Shown: positions 1-7,758 of the stretch, piece after piece | Layout: each line of letters begins with the position of its first letter | How positions within the stretch are numbered: the stretch's first letter is position 1 | Assembly (NCBI RefSeq): GCF_003226565.1 | Contig: NZ_QKOE01000027.1 | Coordinates: 1-39,985 of the forward strand | Reading direction: 5' to 3' | Origin: Parazoarcus communis SWub3 = DSM 12120 | GTDB taxonomy: Bacteria > Pseudomonadota > Gammaproteobacteria > Burkholderiales > Rhodocyclaceae | DNA: 39,985 bases | The notes under the pieces: model-generated | Told to the model about the DNA's origin: nothing | The model's input: only the letters and a program-made list of their open reading frames with translations | The model's database searches: none | Position numbers and translations under genes: made by a program

Positions 1-87
1 CTTGAACCTATCGGGTATATCCCGCCCGCAGAAGCTGAGGCAAACTACTACAGGCAGCTCGCCAGTCAGGCCGCGATCGCGACCTGA
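1..87 (+). pseudogene. IS3-family transposase (OrfB), C-terminal end, cut by window edge
   Basis: An open frame runs from base 1 to a TGA at 85-87 and encodes 28 residues beginning LEPIGYIPPAEAEANYYRQL. This is the typical tail of the integrase-like OrfB of IS3-family elements, where a GYIPPAEAEANY stretch closes the protein. It is followed directly by the element's right terminal repeat. Most of the gene lies outside the window, so whether the element is intact cannot be judged. Family assignment is from the recognised tail motif and the adjoining terminal repeat. Confidence 0.7.
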
Positions 88-88
88 C

Positions 89-310
89 TTAAACCAACCG
101 GCCTCCACGGAACCCGGGGCGATTCAAACCAGTGCTTGGGCAGTATATTTTTACAGCGTTAAACCAGTCTTGTTCTGTTGGTGCTTTTCCGCTGTACTGG
201 ATTTGTCGGATGGTGTTTTTGATCTTTAACAGTTGCACATCAGACGGTTCCCCCGGCGCTGTGCCAAATTTAACCTTCAGCGAGTGTGCAAGTTTTTCAT
301 CAGGTGACAT
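89..310 (-). pseudogene. Integron cassette gene, truncated by the IS3-type insertion
   Basis: The ATG at 310 has a good ribosome-binding site (GGAG, spaced about 7 bases) and lies about 30 bases after an attC core site, as expected for a cassette gene. About 60 residues, starting MSPDEKLAHSLKVKFGT, are native. The last dozen residues are encoded by the IS terminal repeat, so the original C-terminus is lost and the frame closes by chance at 89. The native part is soluble and hydrophilic and I do not recognise a family. It may still be expressed as a hybrid protein. Confidence 0.55.
93..126 (-). repeat. Right terminal inverted repeat of the IS3-family element
   Basis: Read on the minus strand this begins TGAATCGCCCCGGGTTCCGT and continues through GGAGGCCGG, just after the transposase stop. 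Terminal repeats starting TGAA/GTCGCCCCGGG are common for IS3-family elements of proteobacteria. The element therefore ends at about base 126, inside the small cassette gene that reads in from 310. A near-identical copy in the opposite orientation lies at 39037-39074. Confidence 0.65.
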
Positions 311-341
311 TTGATTCTCCGGTGAGTGGGCAATGCATTGG

Positions 342-428
342 GCCTAACGTAGAGCTAACCGGCGCTGCGCGGCTTTATCGCGCAGCGTCCAGCGACCAAA
401 GGGAGAGAGGTTGAGCGCCATGTTAGAT
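342..428 (-). other. attC recombination site of the 172-residue cassette
   Basis: On the minus strand the site starts with ATCTAAC (R'' core, RYYYAAC) and ends with GTTAGGC (R' core, GTTRRRY), 87 bases in all. Internal partners GCGCTCAACC and CGGTTAGCTC correspond to L'' and L'. The centre folds through GCTGCGCG...CGCGCAGC. This matches the imperfect-palindrome architecture of 59-base elements. The stop codon of the cassette gene (428-430) touches the site, as is usual. Confidence 0.85.
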
Positions 429-946
429 CACTTGTTGCAAGTACCAAGCTGTTGCTGATACCCGTAAAGGCGTTGCTCAAGGGCGACCTTCCTTGCCTTT
501 TGCTTTTCTTGCCACTCCTGACTTGCGTCGAAAACAACCATTGATCCCGTGCCCTCCAGTTCCCTCTTGGTATCGATAATCTGCTGATGAACAAATGCAC
601 AATTATTTGAACGGCCAAGCGCTTCGGTCAGTTTGGCCACCTCGTTGGACTTATCTTCAATAGTCCGATGCGACTGGTCGAGCAAATCTTTCAATTGAGC
701 AGTAGCAGCTAATGCCGTTTGGAGTTGTGCTTGCGTTACTTCGAGCTTAGCTTGGACCTGTGCGTTGATCGCTTTTAGATCCGCTTGCTGGGCAAGGGAT
801 TGCGATTCAGCTACTCGCTGACCAGCCCAATAGCCGCCGTATGTAAGCGCCCCTATACCGGCAAAAGTTGTCGTAATAGCAGCGACCCAATGCTTGGCTG
901 TAAAGCCACCAATAATTTGAGAAGTGGTGACCGTTTCTGGATTCAT
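428..946 (-). CDS. Cassette-borne membrane-anchored coiled-coil protein
   Basis: This 172-residue protein starts MNPETVTTSQIIGGFTAKHW. One transmembrane segment lies at about residues 19-42, rich in Ala, Thr and Gly. A long Gln/Ala/Leu/Lys-rich stretch at about 45-125 has the heptad look of a coiled coil. Two Cys are present, one in SNNCAFVH and one in LGTCNK at the end, which could form a disulfide. The arrangement resembles spanin or LysB-like phage helper proteins and generic inner-membrane cassette products, but I do not recognise a family and assign no function. The gene starts about 10 bases after an attC core, with no clear Shine-Dalgarno sequence. It ends at the next attC, so it is a complete cassette. 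Confidence 0.7.
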   Translation of the reverse strand: MNPETVTTSQIIGGFTAKHWVAAITTTFAGIGALTYGGYWAGQRVAESQSLAQQADLKAINAQVQAKLEVTQAQLQTALAATAQLKDLLDQSHRTIEDKSNEVAKLTEALGRSNNCAFVHQQIIDTKRELEGTGSMVVFDASQEWQEKQKARKVALEQRLYGYQQQLGTCNK

Positions 947-956
947 GAGACGAGTG

Positions 957-1041
957 ATCTAACGAATAGGGTTTATGCCTCGCGGCACGCAGGCGGATTC
1001 GGAGTAGTTGCGCATGTCGCGAGGGATAAACCTTGTTGGAC
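957..1041 (-). other. attC recombination site of an upstream, now lost, cassette
   Basis: On the minus strand GTCCAAC (R'', 1041-1035) and GTTAGAT (R', 963-957) bracket a long imperfect hairpin. One arm starts GGTTTATCCCTCGCG and the other ends CGCGAGGCATAAACC, with about 22 paired positions. The total length of 85 bases and the core consensus fit an attC site. The gene that should precede it, at about 1042-1300, has no recognisable frame and was probably destroyed by the IS91-type insertion. Confidence 0.75.
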
Positions 1042-1300
1042 TGAACCGCCGGGAAAGCTGTGCTACTGGGGATTCTACGCCCGGCTCATGCGCACTGGAT
1101 AGAGCAAGTCGGTGCCGCAGCGATCCGGCATGCTTGATTGGTGGCGGAGCACCGCGCAGTTGCCTGTCCTGACCCACATGTCCCCCGCGACACAGGACAT
1201 CGAGCGGGTTTCGGGCGCTGATACGGCCAACGCACGCAGAGCCACCTGGGCAACCGAGCACGGTTGTCGTGAGCGCAGCGAGATCTGAAACGACCCCTTT

Positions 1301-2457
1301 TCATGACGGCCCATCCCGGCACCGTGGGGCCGGGGCGAGCACGGCGATGGGGTGCCAGCGCCCATGCAAACAGTACGTGCAACGACAGGGGTCGTGGCCG
1401 CTGACCCGGGCGAGGAAGGCTTCGGCCGCTTCGATGGCCATCGGTTGCGGTTCTGGCATCTGTAGCGCCGCCCGTGCGGCCGCTAGCCGAGCCCGCTTAT
1501 GATGTGCGGCCAGCACGCCGTAGTGACGGATGCGTTTGAAGCCGCGCGGCAGCACATGCTGCAGAAATCGCCCGATGAAGGTGTCGATGAGCAGCATGAC
1601 CGTGCGCTTGCCACCGTTTCGGTTGTCGCGCGCGCGAATCCGCACCTGCTCGTGATCTCAGGCGAGAATGCGTTCGTTCGAGATTGCGACCCGATGGGTA
1701 TAGCGTGCGAGGTAGTCGAGTACCTGGGCCGGACCGCCCGGCGGGGGTTTGGCATAGACCACCCAGTCATGGGCGAGCAGCGCGCGGTGGCGCTTTTGCC
1801 ACGCGGCGGGGCTCGCTTCGGGATCATCCGGAAACTGGCCGGTGCGCCGGGCCGCTTCGAGTGCGTCGAGAAACTTGCTACGGAATACGCGCGAGGCCGC
1901 CTGTACCGGAAAGAGGAAGCCGCGGCCACGGCGCGGGGTTTGCCACTGCCCCGCCTCATCGAGCCCGCCACAGTGATGAGCGCGTGTACGTGAGGGTGCG
2001 TGCGCAAGTCCTGTGTCCACGTGTGCAAGACCAGACTGAAGGCCGGGGTGGCGCCGAGCCAGCGCGGGTTGGCGGCCAGTTCGAGCAGGGTGGCAGCGGC
2101 ACAGCCGAACAAGGTATCGAAGAGCCAGCGTGGGTGACGGGCGCCCAGGGAGTTGAGTTCATGCGGCAGCGTGAACACCCAGTGGGCGTAGGGCACGGGC
2201 AACAACTCGCGTAGCCGTGCGCCACGCCACGCCTCCTTGGCCCGGGTCTGGCACTGTGGGCAATGACGGTTACGACAAGAGCGCCAGACATGACGCTCGG
2301 CGCCGCAGGCATCGCAGCGTTCGCGCACTCCGCCCAGCGCCGCAGTTCTGCACTCGACAATGGCGCGCCACGCGTGCGCCTGTGCCGGCGACAGCGCGTG
2401 GGTGCGCCGGTACGCTGCGCCCGTGCGCAGGATGCCGGCCAGCGTGGGCCGCTCCAT
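1301..2457 (-). pseudogene. IS91-family Y2 transposase, frameshifted and with an internal stop
   Basis: The N-terminal half from 2457 has the zinc-finger region (CDACGAERHVWRSCRNRHCPQC) and LPHELNSLGARHPRW, then HPHVHALIT, the HUH-type His motif. One base is missing near 1971-1974, where ACTGTGGC should give a Cys-Gly-Gly sequence. The true frame then resumes with GGLDEAGQWQTPRRGRGFLF. It continues through YLARYTHRVAISNERILA to an in-frame TGA at 1658-1660. The same frame continues with RARDNRNGGKRTV and GFKRIRHYGVLA to a stop at 1301. Two independent lesions make this a dead gene. The family is certain from the zinc, HUH and RIRHYG motifs. Confidence 0.88.
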
Positions 2458-2469
2458 GGCCGGTCGAGT

Positions 2470-2645
2470 TCAGAGCCGACGCAACAGGTCGAGTGGACTG
2501 TCTTGTGCAATGGAACCGGGGCGCGCCAGATGCAGGTAGCGTTGCGTGGTCGACAGGTGGCTGTGGCCGAGCAACTTGGCCAGGGTGGCCAGATCGACCC
2601 CTGCCTCGAGCAGGTGAGTTGCGAAGGCGTGGCGGCTATGCTGAG
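2470..2645 (-). pseudogene. Tyrosine recombinase C-terminal fragment (IS91-associated type)
   Basis: The minus-strand frame reads [20 protein letters not shown], then [17 protein letters not shown], and ends in LDLLRRL at 2470, only 12 bases before the transposase start. The Arg of SRH, the His of LGH and the Tyr of QRYLHL are the C-terminal catalytic residues of phage-integrase-family recombinases. The N-terminal three quarters are missing. The frame breaks exactly at the near-palindromic junction with a plus-strand integrase fragment. Confidence 0.75.
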
Positions 2646-2661
2646 CTCGGCATAGTCGCCA
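2630..2661. repeat. 32-bp near-palindrome joining two recombinase fragments
   Basis: The left arm TGGCGGCTATGCTGAG and the right arm CTCGGCATAGTCGCCA pair at 14 of 16 positions around a GAGCTC centre. Outward from the centre, both strands encode HSRH followed by FATHLLE of a tyrosine recombinase. The palindrome is therefore the start of two homologous coding fragments fused head to head. Confidence 0.8.
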
Positions 2662-2812
2662 TTCGTTTGCCACCCATTTGCTTGAGGGCGGCTACGACAT
2701 CCGCACAGTGCAGGAGTTGCTCGGCCACGCCGACGTTTCGACCACGATGATCTACACCCATGTGCTGAACAAGGGCGGGCGTGGGGTAACGAGCCCGCTG
2801 GACCAACTCTGA
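2651..2812 (+). pseudogene. Integron integrase (IntI) C-terminal fragment
   Basis: The 53 residues begin [20 protein letters not shown], continue through [20 protein letters not shown] and GRGVTSPLD, and end at a TGA at 2810-2812. The [13 protein letters not shown] and [14 protein letters not shown] signatures are characteristic of integron integrases. Arg of SRH, His of LGH and Tyr of IYTH are catalytic positions. The N-terminal part, including the IntI-specific added domain, is absent. Orientation is opposite to the cassettes at 89-946, as in a normal integron. Confidence 0.8.
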
Positions 2813-2841
2813 CACGCGGGTTTGCACGGCGCTGGAGAATC

Positions 2842-3044
2842 GGTTGCCTTGATCGCGGAAGCGGTACAGACGCTCGGAAACCATCCGCTCGTCGGCCGCC
2901 CTGCCGAGCAGGGCATGCGAGAGCTGGTCATCTCGCGCGGCCGGACGGGCTATCTTGCGCTTTACAGCCATGAAGAGGCGCGCGACACCGTCGCTGATGC
3001 TCGCGCTTCGACATCAGCGCAAGGCGGGTTACACCTCACCATAG
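2842..3044 (+). pseudogene. RelE/ParE-family toxin remnant, 5'-truncated and frameshifted
   Basis: Frame one reads VALIAEAVQTLGNHPLVGRP, then MRELVISRGRTGYLALYSHE up to about 2990. A shift of one base then gives LMLALRHQRKAGY and a stop TAG at 3042-3044. The PLVGRP, RELVISRGRTGYLALY and LRHQR-AGY elements are standard for ParE-type toxins. The first 25-30 residues and any antitoxin gene are missing, so no active toxin is expected. It sits 30 bases after the integrase fragment in the same initial frame. Confidence 0.75.
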
Positions 3045-3126
3045 GCGCAGCGGGCAAGCCCGCGCAACCCGCTTCTGCGCCCTCGGGCACCACCAAGGCC
3101 CGCCCCCGTTCGAGTCGGCAATCTCC

Positions 3127-6100
3127 TTACAGCAGCGGCGCCAGCCAGCGCGCCGCCGATGCCTCGCTCAGCCCGGTGCGCTGCGCCCAGTCGGTCAGTT
3201 GGTCCTTGCCGATCTTGCTGATGGCAAAGTAGTGACTTTCCGGGTGGGCGAAGTAAAAGCCGCTGACTGCCGCGGCAGGGGTCATGGCCATGGATTCGGT
3301 CAGGCCCATTCCGGTGTTGGTGGGCACGTCCAGCAGCTGGAACAATGCAGCCTTGACGGTGTGATCCGGGCAGGCGGGATAGCCGGGCGCGGGGCGGATG
3401 CCCTGGTAGCGCTCCTGGATCAGCGCGTCGTTGTCCAGCGACTCGTCGGCGGCGTAGCCCCAGTATTCCTTGCGCACGCGGGCGTGCAGCCATTCGGCGG
3501 TGGCTTCGGCAAGGCGGTCGGCCAGGCTCTTGAGCATGATGGCGTGGTAGTCGTCGTGTGCAGCTTCGAATTCGGCCAGCTTGTGCTCGATTCCCAGCCC
3601 TGCGGTGACGGCAAAGGCACCGCACCAGTCGCGCACGCCGCTGGCTTTGGGGGCAACGAAGTCGGCCAGACACCAGTGCGGCTTGCCCGCGGGGCGTTCG
3701 TGCTGCTGGCGCAGGCCGTGCCAGGTCATCAGCGGGGTGTCGCGCGCTTCGTCGGCATAAAACTCGATATCGTCCCCCACCGCATTGGCGGGGAACAGGC
3801 CAAACACTGCCCGTGCCTGTACCCACTGGCCGGCGATGATGTCCTCCAGCATGGCCTGGCCGTCCTTGAACACGCCACGCGCGGTTTCGCCAACGATCTC
3901 GTCATCGAGAATCTTCGGAAAGCTGCCGGCCAGATCCCAGGTCTGGAAGAAGGGCGCCCAATCGATGTAGTCGCGCAGCTCCTCCAGATCGACATCCAGC
4001 GCCACCACGCCCAGCGTGTTGGGCTCGAACGGCGTGTAGCCCGCTACCGACAGCGGGTCGTAGGCATTGGCGCGGGCCGCTTGCAGGCTGACCAGTTGCA
4101 CGCCCTTCTTGTTGGCGTGCTGGGCGCGGATCTTGTCGTAGTCGGCGGCAAGTTGGGTCTTGAAGTCCTCGGCGCCACCTTCGGACAACAGCGCGGTGAC
4201 CACGCCGACCGCGCGCGAGGCGTCCGGCACATAGACCACCGGACCGCTGTAGTGCGGTGCGATCTTGATGGCAGTGTGGGCGCGACTGGTGGTAGCGCCG
4301 CCGATCAGCAGTGGAATGGCCGCGCCATCGGCAAAGCCCTGGCGCTGCATTTCGGCGGCGACATGGCTCATTTCCTCCAGCGACGGGGTGATCAGGCCGG
4401 AAAGCCCGATCGCCTGGGCACCGTGTTCGCGGGCGGCATTCAGGATCTTGTCGGTGGGCACCATGACGCCGAGGTCGATCACCTCGTAGCCGTTGCAGCC
4501 CAGCACCACACCAACGATGTTCTTGCCGATGTCGTGCACATCGCCCTTCACCGTGGCGATGACGATGCGCCCCTTGCTGGTGGCGCCGGTACGCAGCTTT
4601 TCCGCTTCGATGTAGGGGATGAGGTGGGCCACGGCCTGCTTCATGACGCGCGCCGACTTCACCACCTGGGGCAGGAACATCTTGCCCGCGCCAAACAGGT
4701 CGCCCACCACGTCCATACCGGCCATCAGCGGGCCTTCGATCACGGCCAGCGGCGGTTTGCCTTCGGCCTCGAGCTTGGCGCGCACTTCTTCGGTATCGGC
4801 AACGACGTAGTCGGTGATGCCCTTGACCAGCGCGTGCTTCAGGCGCTCTTCCACCGGCCCCTCGCGCCACGACAGATCCGGCCCGCTGTCCTTGGCCTTG
4901 CCTTCCTTCACCGTCTGGGCGAACTCGACCAAGGCTTCGCCAGCACCAGGGTGACGGTTGAGCACCACATCCTCGACCTTGTCACGCAGCACCGGATCGA
5001 GATCGTCATACACCCCCAGCATGCCGGCATTGACGATGCCCATGGTCATGCCCGCCTTGATCGCGTGGTACAGGAACACGGTGTGGATGGCCTCGCGCAC
5101 CGGGTCGTTGCCGCGGAAGCTGAAGCTGACATTGGAGACCCCGCCGGAGATCTTGGCGTAGGGCAGATGGGCGTGGATCCAGCGCACGGCTTCGATGAAA
5201 TCGACCGCGTAGTTGTCGTGCTCTTCGATGCCGGTGGCAATGGCGAAGATGTTGGGGTCGAAAATGATGTCTTCCGGCGGAAATCCAATGCCGGTCAGCA
5301 GCTCGTAGGCACGGGCGCAGATCTCGGTCTTGCGTGCAAAGGTGTCGGCCTGGCCTTTCTCGTCGAAGGCCATGACGATGACCGCCGCACCATAGCGCCG
5401 CGCCAGCCGGGCTTCGTGCAGAAACTTGGCCTCGCCCTCCTTCATCGAGATGGAGTTGACGATGCCCTTGCCCTGGATGCACTTGAGGCCAGCCTCGATC
5501 ACGTCCCACTTGGACGAGTCGATCATGATCGGCACCCGCGAGATGTCCGGCTCGGAGGCGATGAGTTTGAGGAAGCGCTCCATGGCCGCCATCGAATCCA
5601 GCATGGCCTCGTCCATGTTGATGTCGATGACCTGGGCGCCGTTCTCGACCTGCTGACGGGCCACCGCCAGTGCGTCGTCAAAACGGCCTTCCAGAATCAT
5701 GCGGGCGAAAGCGCGCGAACCGGTCACGTTGGTGCGTTCGCCCACGTTGACATACAGGCTGTCGGCACCGACGTTGAACGGCTCCAGCCCGGACAGACGC
5801 AGCTTTTTTTCCACTTCGGGCACCTGGCGCGGCGGCAACGCAGCCACCGCCTGAGCAATGGCGGCGATGTGCGCAGGCGTGGTGCCGCAACAGCCGCCCA
5901 GGATGTTCACCAGGCCGGACTGCGCCCATTCCACCACCGCCGTCGCCAGTTGCTCAGGGGTTTCGTCATAGCCGGTGGGCGCCAGCGGATTGGGCAGGCC
6001 GGCGTTGGGGTGTGCCGACACATGGGTGTCGCAGACGTGGGACAACTCTTCCACATAGGCGCGCAGTTCCTTGGCACCCAGCGCGCAGTTCAACCCGAAG

Positions 6101-6828
6101 GAGATCGGCTGCGCATGCGACAGCGAGTTCCAGAAGGCTTCGGCAGTCTGACCGGAAAGGGTGCGGCCCGAGGCGTCGGTGATGGTGCCGGAGATCATCA
6201 CCGGCAGGCGTCGCCCAAGGTCGTCGAACAGCTTTTCGATGGCAAAGATTGCCGCCTTGGCGTTGAGGGTGTCGAAGATGGTTTCGATCAGCAGCAGATC
6301 GGCACCACCTTCCATCAGCCCCTTGGCCGAATCGTAGTAGTCGTCGACCAGCGCATCGAAGCTGATGTTGCGAAAGCCCGGGTCGTTGACGTCCGGGCTG
6401 ATCGACAGCGTGCGCGAGGTTGGCCCCAGCACGCCGGCACAGTAGCGCGGCTTGGCCGGGTTCTTTGCGGTGTATTCGTCGCACAACTCGCGCACCAGTC
6501 GGGCGCTGGCCACGTTCAGCTCGTAGGCGATGTCGGCCAGCCCGTACTCGGCCTGAGACACCCGGGTGGCGTTGAAGGAGCTGGTCTCGATGATGTCGGC
6601 GCCAGCCTCGAGATAGGCGCGGTGGATCTCGCCGATCACGTCGGGGCGGGTCAGCACCAGCAGGTCATTGTTGCCCTTGAGGTCGCGCGGGTGATCGAGA
6701 AAGCGCGTACCGCGGTAGTCCGCCTCGCCCAGCTTGTACTGCTGCACCATGGTGCCCATGGCGCCATCCAGGATCAGGATGCGTTGGGCGAGTTGCTGGC
6801 GGATTTCTTGGCTGCGGTCGGCTTGCAC
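3127..6828 (-). CDS. metH: Cobalamin-dependent methionine synthase
   Basis: This cytosolic enzyme transfers a methyl group from 5-methyltetrahydrofolate to homocysteine through cobalamin. At 1233 residues it has the usual full length. The homocysteine domain (about 1-330) has the zinc cysteines in LNCALG and [11 protein letters not shown]. The folate domain starts at about 355 with [15 protein letters not shown]. The cobalamin domain has [20 protein letters not shown], containing the Asp-x-His-x-x-Gly axial ligand. The AdoMet reactivation domain has [12 protein letters not shown] near the end. The start is GTG, preceded by GAGGT about 8 bases upstream; an in-frame ATG would cut into the conserved start [13 protein letters not shown] riboswitch controls the gene. 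It is monocistronic, with accessory DNA downstream. Confidence 0.97.
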   Translation of the reverse strand: MQADRSQEIRQQLAQRILILDGAMGTMVQQYKLGEADYRGTRFLDHPRDLKGNNDLLVLTRPDVIGEIHRAYLEAGADIIETSSFNATRVSQAEYGLADIAYELNVASARLVRELCDEYTAKNPAKPRYCAGVLGPTSRTLSISPDVNDPGFRNISFDALVDDYYDSAKGLMEGGADLLLIETIFDTLNAKAAIFAIEKLFDDLGRRLPVMISGTITDASGRTLSGQTAEAFWNSLSHAQPISFGLNCALGAKELRAYVEELSHVCDTHVSAHPNAGLPNPLAPTGYDETPEQLATAVVEWAQSGLVNILGGCCGTTPAHIAAIAQAVAALPPRQVPEVEKKLRLSGLEPFNVGADSLYVNVGERTNVTGSRAFARMILEGRFDDALAVARQQVENGAQVIDINMDEAMLDSMAAMERFLKLIASEPDISRVPIMIDSSKWDVIEAGLKCIQGKGIVNSISMKEGEAKFLHEARLARRYGAAVIVMAFDEKGQADTFARKTEICARAYELLTGIGFPPEDIIFDPNIFAIATGIEEHDNYAVDFIEAVRWIHAHLPYAKISGGVSNVSFSFRGNDPVREAIHTVFLYHAIKAGMTMGIVNAGMLGVYDDLDPVLRDKVEDVVLNRHPGAGEALVEFAQTVKEGKAKDSGPDLSWREGPVEERLKHALVKGITDYVVADTEEVRAKLEAEGKPPLAVIEGPLMAGMDVVGDLFGAGKMFLPQVVKSARVMKQAVAHLIPYIEAEKLRTGATSKGRIVIATVKGDVHDIGKNIVGVVLGCNGYEVIDLGVMVPTDKILNAAREHGAQAIGLSGLITPSLEEMSHVAAEMQRQGFADGAAIPLLIGGATTSRAHTAIKIAPHYSGPVVYVPDASRAVGVVTALLSEGGAEDFKTQLAADYDKIRAQHANKKGVQLVSLQAARANAYDPLSVAGYTPFEPNTLGVVALDVDLEELRDYIDWAPFFQTWDLAGSFPKILDDEIVGETARGVFKDGQAMLEDIIAGQWVQARAVFGLFPANAVGDDIEFYADEARDTPLMTWHGLRQQHERPAGKPHWCLADFVAPKASGVRDWCGAFAVTAGLGIEHKLAEFEAAHDDYHAIMLKSLADRLAEATAEWLHARVRKEYWGYAADESLDNDALIQERYQGIRPAPGYPACPDHTVKAALFQLLDVPTNTGMGLTESMAMTPAAAVSGFYFAHPESHYFAISKIGKDQLTDWAQRTGLSEASAARWLAPLL

Positions 6829-6907
6829 GGTTCTACCTCGGTCTGCGATTGATGCACAGCGGGTAGCCGACGCAAATGGGAACGGCGCGGCAAACCCGGC
6901 TGATGGT

Positions 6908-6980
6908 TTGCGAGCGCCGTTGTTGGATTGCCGAGCCTGGCCCGGCAGGTGTTTCGGGTCGCAGCGCTCCTCGGCAAGAG
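6908..6980 (-). promoter_or_regulatory. S-adenosylhomocysteine (SAH) riboswitch upstream of metH
   Basis: The minus strand carries TTGCCGAGGAGCGCTGCGAC, then CCAGGCTCGGCAA and AACGGCGCTCGC. TTGCCGAG pairs with CTCGGCAA (helix P1), and GAGCGC pairs with GCGCTC in the pseudoknot. These are the conserved pieces of the SAH aptamer, a known on-switch for ahcY, metH and metF in beta- and gammaproteobacteria. The leader between it and the GTG start is about 80 bases. Aptamer identification rests on the conserved primary sequence and these pairings. Confidence 0.88.
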
Positions 6981-6984
6981 GCGG

Positions 6985-7014
6985 ATTTTACTGGGCTTTC
7001 AGCCGCGATGTCGA
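6985..7014 (-). promoter_or_regulatory. Sigma-70-type promoter of metH
   Basis: The minus strand has TCGACA, an 18-base spacer, then TAAAAT; each box matches five of six consensus bases. Transcription would start at about 6978, right at the 5' end of the SAH aptamer, which supports both calls. Confidence 0.6.
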
Positions 7015-7128
7015 GAGGCAGGAACCACACAAGGCGAGGCCCGTACCGTGTGATCGGACACCACACAAGAATATGGGCCAACGCATACTTCAGTCAGGGA
7101 TACTCGCACGAGCCCAAGACGCCGCCAC

Positions 7129-7758
7129 TCACCACCACATCGGATGCGGCGGCAGCCATACCGGGGGACCACGGCGCCTGGGTGGAGGACCATCGCGGTA
7201 ACGCGGCGGATAGGGATAGGTGTAGCCAAAGCCGAAATGATAGGGATAGCCCATCCATACACTGCCCATCCCCCAATCCCGCGGGTAAATATAGGTCTGG
7301 CTGGTACGCACCACCTTGCCATCGATGAAGTGCACATTGAACAGCGTGGCAATGCCGGGCCCGTAGTTGGGGATGTTCCAGTCCCACACCGTTTCGCCCG
7401 ACAGGCGGAAGGACTGTTCGGAGCGGTGCTCGCCCAGCAGGCGGCTGATCTCGTCCGGTGTCATGCCGGGCCGGACGCGGGCCAGATTCTGATCGGACAG
7501 CGCATCCCACTGGCGCAGCACGATCCCGCTGGCATCGACCTCGACCATCAGGCACGAGTCGCCATTGGGCTGGGTGGAAAACTCCAGCGTGGTGGTGCCG
7601 TCACCATTGTCCCAGCGCCGGGTCGGCTCACCACGCGCACTCAGCGCCTCGGCCTCGGTGGTGTAAGGCTTGGGCGGTGCAAACGCGGCACAACCGCTCA
7701 GCAACAGCGCTGCCAGCAAACCCAGCAACAGCTTGCGATCGAAGGTGATGTTCATCAT
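7129..7758 (-). CDS. BamE/SmpA-like lipoprotein with Tyr/Pro/Arg-rich tail
   Basis: The 209-residue protein has a lipoprotein signal, KLLLGLLAALLLSGCAAF, with the lipidated Cys at about 23. The middle section VRPGMTPDEISRLLGEHRSE resembles the small BamE/OmlA fold, where a GMT-x-x-E/Q-V helix precedes a strand with TVWDWN. The last 45 residues are low-complexity Tyr, Pro, Arg and Trp. The gene overlaps the stop of the upstream paralogue by ATGA, so translation is coupled; a second ATG follows at once. A role in outer-membrane maintenance is only inferred from the family. Confidence 0.75.
   Translation of the reverse strand: MMNITFDRKLLLGLLAALLLSGCAAFAPPKPYTTEAEALSARGEPTRRWDNGDGTTTLEFSTQPNGDSCLMVEVDASGIVLRQWDALSDQNLARVRPGMTPDEISRLLGEHRSEQSFRLSGETVWDWNIPNYGPGIATLFNVHFIDGKVVRTSQTYIYPRDWGMGSVWMGYPYHFGFGYTYPYPPRYRDGPPPRRRGPPVWLPPHPMWW

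Larger units (their letters stand above)
127..1041 (-). mobile_element. Integron gene-cassette array remnant (two cassettes, leftward)
   Basis: Two attC recombination sites with matching orientation bound a cassette carrying a 172-residue protein. They are followed by a second cassette carrying the truncated 73-residue frame. Each gene starts shortly after a GTTRRRY core site and runs in the same direction. The array is interrupted on the left by an IS3-type element and on the right by the IS91-type element. An integron-integrase C-terminal fragment at 2651-2812 points the other way, as intI does relative to its cassettes. No attI site could be identified. Confidence 0.7.
1042..2645 (-). mobile_element. 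IS91-family element, degenerate, ends not fixed
   Basis: The element comprises a broken IS91 transposase and, just upstream of it, the C-terminal part of a tyrosine recombinase. Several IS91-group elements carry such a recombinase before the transposase. The right limit is taken as the palindromic junction at 2645-2646. The left limit lies somewhere between the attC at 1041 and the transposase stop at 1301; I could not identify oriIS or terIS. The stretch 1042-1300 holds nothing else that I can name. Confidence 0.5.

Noticed and set aside
968-1031. The strong hairpin upstream of the 172-residue gene as an IS91 oriIS
   Set aside because: R'' (GTCCAAC) and R' (GTTAGAT) cores at its two ends, with the correct total length, make it an attC site.
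1499-2750. Several plus-strand frames across the IS91 region
   Set aside because: They are antisense shadows of the transposase; the only plus-strand coding remnant with recognisable motifs begins at 2651.
3045-3126. A terminator for metH in the gap to the ParE remnant
   Set aside because: Only short stems such as CGGGC/GCCCG without T runs were seen, which is too weak to annotate.
3199-6852. A 1217-codon open frame on the plus strand opposite metH
   Set aside because: It is the antisense mirror of metH, produced by high-GC codon bias. The translation is low-complexity, rich in His, Gly and Val, with no known motif, while metH has complete domains.
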